Assembly (NCBI RefSeq): GCF_008704855.1
Contig: NZ_CP023691.1
Coordinates: 1,240,001-1,304,000, forward strand
Source of the DNA: Streptomyces platensis
GTDB taxonomy: Bacteria > Actinomycetota > Actinomycetes > Streptomycetales > Streptomycetaceae
Direction: 5' to 3'
Length of the DNA stretch: 64,000 nt
Part shown: in pieces, positions 19,996 through 28,073 of the stretch
Layout of the letters: each line of letters starts with the position of its first letter
Position numbering within the stretch: position 1 is the first letter of the stretch
Made by a program: the position numbers and the translations under genes
Notes under the pieces: model-generated
What the model was told of the DNA's origin: nothing
Databases searched by the model: none
What the model saw: the letters and a program-made list of their open reading frames with translations, nothing else

Positions 19996-22002
19996 TTGCA
20001 AGGATCCGCCCCGGAAGACGAGAAGAGAGTCCCCCGCCCCGCCCTGCGGAGATCCGCCACCGCCGTCGCGGCCGCGGTGCTGCTGCTGCCGCTCGCGGGA
20101 GCGCCGTCCGCACAGGCCGGACAGCCTCGGACGGACACACTGCAACGGGCCTTCACCGAGGCCGCCGACCGCTTCCACGTGCCGCGCAGTGTGCTGCTCG
20201 GTGTCTCGTATCTGGAGTCCCGCTGGGACGGGCACGGCGGCGCGCCCAGCGTCTCCGGGGGCTACGGGCCGATGCATCTGACCGACGCCCGTACGGCCCT
20301 GACCCGCACGCCCGAGTTCAGCGAGGGCGACGAGGACGCGCGGGGCGACGGGGCGCGGGCCCGTAAGAGGGTGCCGGCCGGTGCGGCGCAGCGAGCGGCG
20401 CTGCCCGCCGAACTCCCCGCCCGGCTGCGTACGTTGCCGGCGGCCGCCGAGCTGACCGGGATTCCGGCCGAGAAGCTGCGCACCGACCCCGCGGCGAATG
20501 TGCTCGGCGGTGCGGCGCTGCTCGCCGCGGAGCAGCGCAAGCTGGGCACGGCCGCCGGCAGTGACCCGGCGCGGTGGTATGCGGCGGTGGCGCGCTACGG
20601 CGGCCAGGACAGCGCGTACAGCGGGAAGGCCTTCGCGGACGAGGTGTACGCGGTGCTGCGCCAGGGCCAGGCCCGCACCACCGACGCGGGACAGCGGGTC
20701 GCGCTGGCCGCCGCGCCGGGGCTGGCTCCTGACGCCGGGCAGCAGAAACGTCTCAGCGCGTCGGCCACCAAGGCGTCGACGGCGTCCGCCGCCCGCAGAC
20801 CGGAGTGCCCGCGCAGTGTCGCCTGTGAGTCCGTGCCGGCACCGTACGAGGAGTTCGGTGACGGTGACTACGGCAACCACGACAAGGCGGACCGCCCCGC
20901 GGACCAGCGGGTCAGCGCCATCGTCATCCATGACACCGAGGGGTCCTGGGAGACCACGCTCAAGCTGATCAAGGACCCGGCGTATGTGTCCTGGAACTAC
21001 ACGATCCGCTCCGCGGACGGTCTGATCGCCCAGCATGTGCCCACCAAGGACGTCGCCTGGCATGCGGGCAACTGGTACATCAACTCGCACTCCGTCGGCA
21101 TCGAACACGAAGGCTTCCTGGCCGCGCCGGACGCCTGGTACACGGAGGCGATGTACCGCGCCTCGGCCCGGCTGGTGAAGTATCTGAGCCGCAAGTACGA
21201 CGTACCGCTCGACCGGCAGCACATCCTGGGGCACGACAATGTGCCCGGCACGACGACGGCCACCATCCCGGGGATGCACACCGACCCCGGCCCGTATTGG
21301 GACTGGGCGCACTACTTCACCCTGCTGGGCAAGCCGTTCAAGGCCACCGCGGGTCCGCGCGGCGGGCTGGTCACCATCCGCCCCGACTACGACGAGAACG
21401 AGCCGGTGTACACCGGCTGCGCGAAGGCCGGTGACACCTGTGCCCCGCACGGCTCCACGGCGGTCCGGCTGTACAGCGCGCCGGACGAGGACGCGCCGCT
21501 GGTCAAGGACATCGGACTGCACCCGGACGGCAAAGACTCGACGACCGGAGTGAATGACACAGGCGCCCGCGCCACGACGGGGCAGCGGTTCGCGGTGGCC
21601 GGCCGGTCCGGCGACTGGACGGCGATCTGGTACCTCGGGCAGAAGGCGTGGTTCCACAATCCGCAGGACGAGCCGGTGGCGGTGCACGCCAAGGGGCTGA
21701 TCGCCACGCCGAAGGACGGGCGGCAGGAGATCCCGGTCTACGGACGCGCGTACCCGGAGAAGGAGGCCTACCCGGCCGGCGTGCCCTACCAGGCGGTCTC
21801 CCCGCTGCCGTACAAGCTCGCCGCGGGCCAGAAGTACGCCGTCGGGGGCCGGATGCGGGGCGAGTACTTCTACTCCCCGACCTTCGATGTCACCAAGCAC
21901 GCGGTCGTGCAGGGTGAGGACGTGTACTACGAGATCCAGCTCGGGCACCGGGTCGGCTATGTGCGGGCGGCCGATGTGGACGTACGGCGCTCGGGTTCGT
22001 AG
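19996..22002 (+). CDS. secreted N-acetylmuramoyl-L-alanine amidase (Amidase_2) with SLT-like and SH3-like regions
   Basis: A 668-residue protein. A TTG start at 19996 fits best, because GAGGAGG lies five bases upstream. It is followed by a signal peptide (RRSATAVAAAVLLLPLAG, cleavage near AQA-G). Residues about 45-215 resemble a soluble lytic-transglycosylase fold (VLLGVSYLESRWDGHGGAPS, ARWYAAVARYGGQDSAYSGK). The central Amidase_2/PGRP domain (about 280-430) has IVIHDTEGSWETTLKLI, DVAWHAGNWYINSHSVGIEH, ILGHDNVPG and MHTDPGPYWDW, with the zinc histidines present. The C-terminus (about 450-668) has two SH3-like segments. It should cleave the MurNAc-L-Ala bond of peptidoglycan outside the cell. 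Confidence 0.9.
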   Translation: MQGSAPEDEKRVPRPALRRSATAVAAAVLLLPLAGAPSAQAGQPRTDTLQRAFTEAADRFHVPRSVLLGVSYLESRWDGHGGAPSVSGGYGPMHLTDARTALTRTPEFSEGDEDARGDGARARKRVPAGAAQRAALPAELPARLRTLPAAAELTGIPAEKLRTDPAANVLGGAALLAAEQRKLGTAAGSDPARWYAAVARYGGQDSAYSGKAFADEVYAVLRQGQARTTDAGQRVALAAAPGLAPDAGQQKRLSASATKASTASAARRPECPRSVACESVPAPYEEFGDGDYGNHDKADRPADQRVSAIVIHDTEGSWETTLKLIKDPAYVSWNYTIRSADGLIAQHVPTKDVAWHAGNWYINSHSVGIEHEGFLAAPDAWYTEAMYRASARLVKYLSRKYDVPLDRQHILGHDNVPGTTTATIPGMHTDPGPYWDWAHYFTLLGKPFKATAGPRGGLVTIRPDYDENEPVYTGCAKAGDTCAPHGSTAVRLYSAPDEDAPLVKDIGLHPDGKDSTTGVNDTGARATTGQRFAVAGRSGDWTAIWYLGQKAWFHNPQDEPVAVHAKGLIATPKDGRQEIPVYGRAYPEKEAYPAGVPYQAVSPLPYKLAAGQKYAVGGRMRGEYFYSPTFDVTKHAVVQGEDVYYEIQLGHRVGYVRAADVDVRRSGS

Positions 22003-22020
22003 CGGCTGTCGGGTGAGCGC

Positions 22021-22061
22021 GTCGCGCCCGGTGGACGGGGGAACCGTCCACCGGGCGCGAC
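22021..22061. terminator. bidirectional terminator hairpin
   Basis: An 18-bp perfect stem (22021-22038 with 22044-22061, GTCGCGCCCGGTGGACGG) with loop GGGAA lies between the convergent amidase gene and the hypothetical gene ending at 22090. Confidence 0.85.
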
Positions 22062-22089
22062 ACTGTCCGCTCCGGGGCTGCGCCGGGGC

Positions 22090-22590
22090 TCAGCCCTGCT
22101 GGAAGAGCTCCGCCGGCAGTGGCTTGAGCAGCGCGTAGAGGTCGTCGGTGATCGGCCGGTCCCAGCTGGCGATGGTGACCAGCACACCGTCGCTGCGGTC
22201 GAACTGGGCGCAGGAGATCCGGCTCTCGGAGCACTTGATGCGCTTGACGATCAGCAGGTTGTCGTCGTGCATCACGGGGGTGTCCTCGCTCTCGACGACC
22301 GTCACCGGTTCGTCGTTGCCGAGCGCCGCGAGCAGCTGGGCCACCTCGAAAGGCACCTGGTCGTCCTCCAGCTCCCGGGCCGGGGAGCCTTCCGGCAGAT
22401 TGCCGATGATCATCGCGGGGCCGCGGCCGCCGAACAGGTCGTAGCGGAGGAAGACACCCTGGCAGCTCCCGTCGGGCGCGGGCAGCAGCCCGGCTCCGAG
22501 GTTGCCCGGCCAGTCCCCGGGGTCCATGGCGAGGACGTCGAAGTCAGGCCCGGCGGGCGTAGCTGCGCTGCGGCGGCGGAGGAAGGACAT
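22090..22590 (-). CDS. conserved hypothetical protein
   Basis: A 166-residue acidic, soluble protein (MSFLRRRSAATPAGPDFDVL). No motif or family is recognised. It has alternating beta-like and helical segments (GVFLRYDLFGGRGPAMIIGN, DNLLIVKRIKCSESRISCAQ) and no signal peptide or membrane helix. Two cysteines occur close together near the C-terminal third. Codon usage matches its neighbours and the frame is clean, so it is a real gene. It is convergent with the amidase and separated by a strong terminator. About 100 bp separate it from the ACT-domain gene upstream. Confidence 0.75.
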   Translation of the reverse strand: MSFLRRRSAATPAGPDFDVLAMDPGDWPGNLGAGLLPAPDGSCQGVFLRYDLFGGRGPAMIIGNLPEGSPARELEDDQVPFEVAQLLAALGNDEPVTVVESEDTPVMHDDNLLIVKRIKCSESRISCAQFDRSDGVLVTIASWDRPITDDLYALLKPLPAELFQQG

Positions 22591-22688
22591 GCCGCCATCG
22601 TACGTGGCCCGGCCGGGCGCGCCGCGCGGACGTCGGGGTCGGCGGCACTCCGTGCCCGGCGCCGCCGCCCGCTCCGTGGCCGGTGGTC

Positions 22689-23084
22689 TCAGGTCTGGTC
22701 GGCCAGGGCGCGCAGCCGGCGCAGCGCCTCGTCGGCGGCGGCATACGGCACGAAGAGGTGATCGTGGTGGAAGCCCGCGACGACATTGCAGCTGAGGCCC
22801 GCCTGGGCGAGAGCGGTGGCGACGGCGGCGGTCAGTCCGACGGCGTCCAGCGCGGAGTGCACCCGCAGGGTGATCCAGGCGGCGACATAGTCGTACGCCA
22901 GGCCCGCGCGGTCGGCCTCTTCCTGGTGGACGACGAGGGTGCGGCCTTCGGGTTCGGAGACGGTGACCACCGGTGTCAGCCCCTCGGGGACCGCGCCGGG
23001 GACGCTGGCGAAGACGTAACGGCCCTCGTTGCGCTCGGGACGCATCCCGCTCAGCAGGGCCCGGAGATCGCGTTCACCCGTCAT
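22689..23084 (-). CDS. ACT-domain protein (ACT_7/DUF2241-like)
   Basis: A 131-residue protein with the two-ACT-like arrangement of the COG3602 group. The N-terminal half has EGRYVFASVPGAVPEGLTPV and VSEPEGRTLVVHQEEADRAG. The C-terminal ACT half has WITLRVHSALDAVGLTAAVA and GLSCNVVAGFHHDHLFVPYA. ACT domains bind amino acids; no enzyme domain is attached, so a regulatory or ligand-binding role is likely. It begins 9 bp after the CGNR gene's stop, so the two form an operon. Confidence 0.85.
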   Translation of the reverse strand: MTGERDLRALLSGMRPERNEGRYVFASVPGAVPEGLTPVVTVSEPEGRTLVVHQEEADRAGLAYDYVAAWITLRVHSALDAVGLTAAVATALAQAGLSCNVVAGFHHDHLFVPYAAADEALRRLRALADQT

Positions 23085-23093
23085 GTCACCAGC

Positions 23094-23702
23094 CTACGGG
23101 GCGCCGTCCCGGCCTTCCCGGCGCCGCTCGTGGTGGCGGGCGACCCGGGCGCGGTTGCCGCAGGAGGGGGCGCACCACTCCTGGCGGGCGTGGTCCTTGA
23201 CGAAGTAGCGCACACAGCGCGGGGCGGGGCAGGCCCGGAGCTTGGCGCGGTCCGGTCCGTCGAGGAAGGTGAGGGCGGCGCGGGCCAGCGCGGCGATGAT
23301 CCGGTCGGCGGCCGGGGGGCTCCCGGCCGGCCGCAGCCGCAGCGTGGGCCGGGCGTCCGGCTCCCAGCTGAGCCGGGGCACCGTGGGGACCAGGGCCGCG
23401 GCGGCGTTCAGCCGGTGGATCGCCTCCGCTTCCGGGAGGAGCCGGTGGGCGTCGGCGGAGCTGGGCGGTCCCGGCCGGACGGCGCGGGCGAACAGCGACC
23501 GCACCGCGGCCCGCAGCTCCTGTACGGCTCTGTGCAGCGCCTCGTCCACGGTGACCGGCTGCCCGTCGCAGTCCAGCAGCGCGGCCCGCTCGTGCACCCA
23601 GGCCGCGAGCCCTTCCGGATCAGCCAGGTCGTCGGCGACGCCGCCGTGCCCGTCGTGGCGGATGGTGACGGCGAGGTCGAGGGCGAGCTGCGTTGCGGTC
23701 AT
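23094..23702 (-). CDS. CGNR zinc-finger / ABATE-domain protein
   Basis: A 202-residue protein from ATG 23702. The N-terminal ABATE region (LALDLAVTIRHDGHGGVADD) is followed by a C-terminal CGNR zinc finger, LRACPAPRCVRYFVKDHARQ then EWCAPSCGNRARVARHHERR, with four cysteines and the CGNR signature. The family is described as putative stress-induced transcription regulators. A perfect 9-bp inverted repeat lies four bases upstream of the start codon, suggesting autoregulation. It is first in an operon with the ACT-domain gene and divergent from a mycothiol-dependent enzyme gene. Confidence 0.88.
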   Translation of the reverse strand: MTATQLALDLAVTIRHDGHGGVADDLADPEGLAAWVHERAALLDCDGQPVTVDEALHRAVQELRAAVRSLFARAVRPGPPSSADAHRLLPEAEAIHRLNAAAALVPTVPRLSWEPDARPTLRLRPAGSPPAADRIIAALARAALTFLDGPDRAKLRACPAPRCVRYFVKDHARQEWCAPSCGNRARVARHHERRREGRDGAP

Positions 23703-23705
23703 GCG

Positions 23706-23736
23706 GCTAATGGTAACGTCGCCGACAACCATTAGC
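23706..23736. promoter_or_regulatory. inverted-repeat operator at the CGNR gene
   Basis: GCTAATGGT (23706-23714) and ACCATTAGC (23728-23736) are perfect 9-bp arms around a 13-bp spacer. The site begins 4 bp before ATG 23702 on the minus strand. It is AT-richer than its surroundings, as expected for an operator or promoter. Confidence 0.6.
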
Positions 23737-23915
23737 TGGCTGAGGGGGGCGGGGTGGCCGGCATACGTCAACTGCTGTGTGATCTCCGGACCTTGGCGGG
23801 CGAGCTGCCCGTATGCGGCCCGCCGACGGCGCCCGGCGGGCCGGTGCACCGCACGGCTCCCCGGCACCGGGCGAGCGCAGACCCCCGAGCCGTATGCCAG
23901 GACGAAGGAGCTGCT

Positions 23916-24650
23916 GTGGCGATGACGACGGAGCACACGATGACGGCCGAGGCGATACGGGCCGCGATCGAGGCGGGTCAGGAGCGGCTGCGCGCCCTGC
24001 TGCCCGCCCTGGCCGACGAAGAGATGCGGGAGCCCAGCGAGTTGCCCGGCTGGTCCCGTGCGCATGTCCTCTCGCACATCGAGGGCGTCGGGCTGGCGCT
24101 GGCCCGGCAGGCCCGTTATGCGCTGCGCGGTGAGCTGATCGAGCCGTATGACGGGGGACGCCCGGCGCGCGCCGCCGCGATCGAGGCCGGCGCGCTGCGG
24201 GACGCGGCGGCGCTGCGGGAGGCCGTACGGGCCGCGCTGGCCGAGGCGTCGGCGGCCTGGGCGGCGGTCGGCCCGGCCGACTGGTCGCGGCCGGTGCGGC
24301 ATCGCGACGGCGATCTGCGCTCCGCTTTGGCGGCCTGGTGGCGGGAGTTGGAGATCCACACGGCGGACGCCCGGATCGGTTACGGCCCGCGGGACTGGCC
24401 ACGGGAACTGTGCCTGCACCTGCTGGACCATTTGGCGCCCCGCGTCCCCGAGAACCTGCACCTCGTCCTGACGGCCACGGACGGCACGCGGTCACGGCGG
24501 TACGGTTCCGGGGACGCGCCGGCGGTGACCGTGAGAGGCCCGCTCGGCGATCTCACGGCCTGGCTGAGCGGCCGCCGCCCGCAACAACCGCTCGACTGCC
24601 GCCGGTCGGGGGCGGTGGCCCCGCTGCCCGAACTGCTCGGCTGGCCGTAG
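23916..24650 (+). CDS. mycothiol-dependent maleylpyruvate isomerase (MDMPI)-family protein
   Basis: A 244-residue protein starting at GTG 23916 with GAAGGAG five bases upstream. ATG 23922 is a weaker alternative. The DinB-like four-helix N-terminal domain has ELPGWSRAHVLSHIEGVGLA with its metal-binding histidine, and WWRELEIHTADARIGYGPRD carries another. The C-terminal part (HLVLTATDGTRSRRYGSGDA, GPLGDLTAWLSGRRP) is the usual MDMPI C-terminal domain. Such enzymes use mycothiol for isomerisation or transfer. The exact substrate is unknown. Confidence 0.87.
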   Translation: MAMTTEHTMTAEAIRAAIEAGQERLRALLPALADEEMREPSELPGWSRAHVLSHIEGVGLALARQARYALRGELIEPYDGGRPARAAAIEAGALRDAAALREAVRAALAEASAAWAAVGPADWSRPVRHRDGDLRSALAAWWRELEIHTADARIGYGPRDWPRELCLHLLDHLAPRVPENLHLVLTATDGTRSRRYGSGDAPAVTVRGPLGDLTAWLSGRRPQQPLDCRRSGAVAPLPELLGWP

Positions 24651-24681
24651 CGATCCGGCGTCACTTCCTGGAAGGAATCTC

Positions 24682-25422
24682 ATGCTCCTGCCCGAGTCCG
24701 GCAGCGCGCCCGTGCTGAACCTCTGGAAGGCGGGCCTGGATGCCGTACCACCCGAGGTCTGGCGGCGCGCGGACTGGGAGGTGCTGATCCTGGCCGACAA
24801 CGCCCTGACCGAGGTCCCGGCGGTGCTCGGCCGGCTGCGCGCGCTGCACACCCTCGACCTCGGCCACAACTCGCTGACCGCGGTCCCCGACGAGATCGGC
24901 GAGCTGGCCGGGCTGACCCGATTCCTCTATCTGCACGACAACCGGCTCACCGCACTGCCGGACACCCTCGGCGGACTGGACCGGCTCGGCTATCTCAATG
25001 TCGGCGGGAATCCGCTCGGCCGGCTGCCGGACACGCTCGGGGAGATGGCCGGGCTGGTCGAACTCCGCTCGCAGCAGGCGGAGTTGGCCGAGCTCCCGGA
25101 GTCGCTGGGACGGCTCGGCCGGCTCCGGGAGCTGTGGCTGGGCGGCAATACGCTGACGGCACTGCCCGGGAGCCTCGCGGCGCTGCGCGAACTGCGGGTG
25201 CTGGAGCTGCGGGACAACGCGCTCCCCCACGTCCCCGAGGCGCTGCGCACACTGCCGTTGCTGCGCCGGATCGATCTGCGCGGCAACCGGATCGCGGAGC
25301 TGCCGCCCTGGATCGCCCGGCTGCCGTCGCTGGAGAAGCTCGATCTGCGCTGGAACACCGTGGCGGACGAGGCGGGGCCGGTCCGGGCGCTCCGGGAGCG
25401 CGGCTGCGTGGTGCTCACCTGA
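24682..25422 (+). CDS. leucine-rich repeat protein
   Basis: A 246-residue protein built from about ten 23-residue leucine-rich repeats of the bacterial LPxxLGxL type, for example LHTLDLGHNSLTAVPDEIGE and LRELWLGGNTLTALPGSLAA. GGAAGG precedes ATG 24682. No signal peptide, anchor or catalytic domain is present, so it should be a cytoplasmic protein-interaction scaffold. It lies 31 bp after the MDMPI-family gene and is probably co-transcribed. LRR proteins are uncommon in Streptomyces. Confidence 0.88.
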   Translation: MLLPESGSAPVLNLWKAGLDAVPPEVWRRADWEVLILADNALTEVPAVLGRLRALHTLDLGHNSLTAVPDEIGELAGLTRFLYLHDNRLTALPDTLGGLDRLGYLNVGGNPLGRLPDTLGEMAGLVELRSQQAELAELPESLGRLGRLRELWLGGNTLTALPGSLAALRELRVLELRDNALPHVPEALRTLPLLRRIDLRGNRIAELPPWIARLPSLEKLDLRWNTVADEAGPVRALRERGCVVLT

Positions 25423-25449
25423 CCACGGCCGCTCCCCGGCCCGTCGCCC

Positions 25450-25480
25450 GGGCGTGTCCTGCGCTCCGGGCGACACGCCC
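25450..25480. terminator. hairpin terminator between convergent genes
   Basis: GGGCGTGTC (25450-25458) pairs with GACACGCCC (25472-25480) around a 13-nt loop. It lies between the LRR gene end and the stop codon of the DUF397 gene. Confidence 0.65.
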
Positions 25481-25719
25481 TACGTGAGGTCGAACTCGCC
25501 CTCGCGCGCGTCGAGGACGAAGGCGCGCCACTCGGCGGGGGTGAAGATCACCGCGGGGATCTCGGGGCTGCGGCGGTTGCGCATCGCGATATAGCCCTCG
25601 ACGAAGGCGATCTGGACGCCGCCCACGCCCTGGGGGCTCGACTGCCACTCGGCCTGCGTCAGGTCGAGATCGGGCCTGGGCCCGCCCACGAGCCGCTGCT
25701 CCGTGATGCTGTCGGTCAC
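25480..25719 (-). CDS. DUF397 domain protein
   Basis: A 79-residue protein from GTG 25719 with GGGAGGT upstream. The DUF397 pattern is clear: EWQSSPQGVGGVQIAFVEGY, then IAMRNRRSPEIPAVIFTPAE and WRAFVLDAREGEF. In Streptomyces these small proteins are typically encoded beside XRE-type (Scr1-like) regulators and act as partners. No such regulator adjoins it here, so this is an orphan copy. Confidence 0.85.
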   Translation of the reverse strand: MTDSITEQRLVGGPRPDLDLTQAEWQSSPQGVGGVQIAFVEGYIAMRNRRSPEIPAVIFTPAEWRAFVLDAREGEFDLT

Positions 25720-25857
25720 GTGTCCCGCACCTCCCGGTTCGTCGTCCGCGGTCAGCCTAACCACTGTGTCCGGGGACGGACAGGGGACGTGGCGAGGCGG
25801 TGGAGTGGTGATCCGCGGGCGGGCGCACCGGCCGGGCGCGCCCGCCCCCGGCGGCGG

Positions 25858-27027
25858 TCAGCCGCCCGGCGTGTCGGCGCCCACCAGCCACATCGCGAAG
25901 AACTGGGAGCCACCGCCGTAGGCGTGTCCCAACGCTGTGCGGGCGCCGTCGACTTGGTGGTCGCCCGCCGTGCCCCGTACCTGGAGGGTGGCCTCCGCGA
26001 AGCGGATCATGCCGGAGGCGCCGATCGGGTTGGTGGACAGCACCCCGCCGGAGGGGTTGACGGGGAGCGCGCCGTCGAGTTCGGTGACGCCCGACTCGGT
26101 GAGCTTCCAGCCCTCGCCCTCCTCGGCGAAGCCCAGGTTCTCCAGCCACATCGGCTCGTACCAGCTGAAGGGGACGTACATCTCCACCGCGTCGATCTCC
26201 CGGCGCGGATCGGTGATGCCGGCCTGCCGGTAGACATCGGCGGCGCAGTCCTTGCCGGCCTGCGGCGAGACGAAGTCCTTGCCGGCGAAGAGGGTGGGCT
26301 CGCTGCGCATCGCCCCGCCGTGCACCCAGGCCGCCGGGTGCGGGGCGCGGGCGGCCCCGGTGCGGTCGGTGAGGATCATGGCGCAGGCCCCGTCGGAGGA
26401 CGGACAGGTCTCGGAGTAGCGGATCGGGTCCCAGAGCATCGGGGAGGCCTGGACCTTTTCGAGGGTGAGGTCCTTCTCGTGGAGGTGGGCGTAGGGGTTC
26501 TTGAGCGCGTTGCGGCGGTCCTTGTAGGCGACGAGGGAGCCGATGGTGTCCGGGGCACCGGTGCGCCGCATGTACGCGCGCACGTGCGGGGCGAAGAAGC
26601 CGCCGGCGCCGGCGAGCAGCGGCTGCTGGAAGGGGATCGGCAGGGACAGGCCCCACATGGCGTTGGACTCGGACTGCTTCTCGAAGGCGAGCGTGAGGAC
26701 GGTGCGGTGGACCCGGGCGGCGACCAGGTTGGTGGCGACCAGGGCGGTGGAGCCGCCGACCGAGCCGGCGGTGTGCACCCGCAGCATCGGTTTGCCGACG
26801 GCGCCCAGGGCGTCGGCGAGGTACAGCTCGGGCATCATCACGCCCTCGAAGAAGTCGGGGGCCTTGCCGATCACCACCGCGTCGATGTCCGCCCAGGTCA
26901 ACTGGGCGTCGTCCAGGGCGCGCCGGGCGGCCTCGCGGACGAGTCCGGCGAGGGAGACATCCCGGCGGGCGGCGACATGCCGGGTCTGGCCGATGCCGAC
27001 GACGGCCACGGGCTCCTTGCTCATCAT
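25858..27027 (-). CDS. thiolase-like protein (SCP2/Ltp family), non-canonical active site
   Basis: A 389-residue thiolase-fold protein starting MMSKEPVAVVGIGQTRHVAA. The N-terminal position that normally carries the nucleophilic Cys reads RVHTAGSVGGSTALVA, with no Cys. The C-terminal NPSGGVLSTNPIGASGM lacks the GHP histidine, and the final motif is HAYGGGSQFF rather than CxG. This pattern fits Ltp2-type aldolases of steroid side-chain degradation, which work with a DUF35 partner, rather than thiolytic enzymes. ATGA overlap links it to the second thiolase-like gene, and a DUF35 gene follows that. A heteromeric acyl-CoA retro-aldolase is inferred. Confidence 0.85.
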   Translation of the reverse strand: MMSKEPVAVVGIGQTRHVAARRDVSLAGLVREAARRALDDAQLTWADIDAVVIGKAPDFFEGVMMPELYLADALGAVGKPMLRVHTAGSVGGSTALVATNLVAARVHRTVLTLAFEKQSESNAMWGLSLPIPFQQPLLAGAGGFFAPHVRAYMRRTGAPDTIGSLVAYKDRRNALKNPYAHLHEKDLTLEKVQASPMLWDPIRYSETCPSSDGACAMILTDRTGAARAPHPAAWVHGGAMRSEPTLFAGKDFVSPQAGKDCAADVYRQAGITDPRREIDAVEMYVPFSWYEPMWLENLGFAEEGEGWKLTESGVTELDGALPVNPSGGVLSTNPIGASGMIRFAEATLQVRGTAGDHQVDGARTALGHAYGGGSQFFAMWLVGADTPGG

Positions 27028-28073
27028 TCACCCTCCAGGACGGCGACCAGGTTCTGTTGCAGACACGGCCCCGATGTCGCATGAGCGAGTGCGCGGTCGG
27101 ACTCTCCCCGGTGGATGCGGGCGGCGGCCTCGCCCAGGCGGATCAGCCCGGCGGCCATGACCGGGTTGGTGGCGAGCGCGCCGCCGGACGGGTTGATCCG
27201 GACCGTGCTGTCCGGCGCGTCGAGCTTCAGGGCGCGGCGCAGCACGACTTCCTGGGAGGTGAAGGGGGCGTGCAACTCGGCGGTGTCCACGGGCCTTGCG
27301 AAGGCTCCGGCGCGCTCGGCGGCGAGCCGGGTGGACGGTGAGTCGGTGAGGTCACGGACGCCCAGGGCGTGTGCCTCGATGCGGTGGTCGAGGCCGCGTA
27401 TCCAGGCGGGGCGGTCGGTCAGCCGGCGGGCGGTGTCACCGGCGGCGAGGACGACGGCGGCCGCGCCGTCGCCGATGGGCGGGCAGTCGCCGGTACGCAG
27501 CGGGGCGACGAGGTGTTCGCCGGCGGGCACGACGCCGCGCAGCTGGGCGTGCGGATTGGACTCGGCGGCCGTGCGGCTGCGGGCCGCGATACCGGCCAGT
27601 ACCCGCTCGTCGGTCAGTCCCGCGTCGATCAGGGCCTGGGCCTGGAGGGCGGCGAGGGCGACCGAGTCGGGCCACAGCGGGGCCACGTAGTAGGGGTCGA
27701 GCTGGCGGGTGAGGACCTCGCGGACGTCACCGGGCGAGGACTTGCCGTACGCGTAGACCAGCGCGGTCTCCGCCTCGCCGGTGAGGAGCTTCACCCAGGC
27801 CTCGTACAGCGCCCAGGCGCCGTCCATCTCGACATGGGATTCCGAGATCGGCGGCCAGGCGCCGACGCCGTCCAGGGCCATGGTGAAGGAGAAGGCGCGG
27901 CCGGCGAGGTAGTCGGAGGAGCCGGAGCAGGTGAAGTCGATGTCCCGGGCCGCCAGGCCGGTCTGCTCCAGCACGTCGTGGAGCACCGGCATCAGCATCT
28001 CGACCTCGGAGGTCTCCGCGCTGTCGCGGACGTGCACGCTCTGCCCGAAGGCGACGATGGCGACCTCGCGCAT
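27024..28073 (-). CDS. second thiolase-like protein, non-canonical active site
   Basis: A 349-residue thiolase-fold protein from ATG 28073 (MREVAIVAFGQSVHVRDSAE). Where a thiolase has its Cys-bearing helix, this has HVEMDGAWALYEAW. The C-terminal half has NPSGGALATNPVMAAGL and ATSGPCLQQN, so the Cys, GHP and CxG motifs of true thiolases are absent or changed. It lies between the DUF35 gene (1-bp overlap, TGATG) and the other thiolase-like gene (ATGA overlap), so the three proteins are probably made in fixed ratio as one complex. Product inference as for its neighbour. Confidence 0.83.
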   Translation of the reverse strand: MREVAIVAFGQSVHVRDSAETSEVEMLMPVLHDVLEQTGLAARDIDFTCSGSSDYLAGRAFSFTMALDGVGAWPPISESHVEMDGAWALYEAWVKLLTGEAETALVYAYGKSSPGDVREVLTRQLDPYYVAPLWPDSVALAALQAQALIDAGLTDERVLAGIAARSRTAAESNPHAQLRGVVPAGEHLVAPLRTGDCPPIGDGAAAVVLAAGDTARRLTDRPAWIRGLDHRIEAHALGVRDLTDSPSTRLAAERAGAFARPVDTAELHAPFTSQEVVLRRALKLDAPDSTVRINPSGGALATNPVMAAGLIRLGEAAARIHRGESDRALAHATSGPCLQQNLVAVLEGE

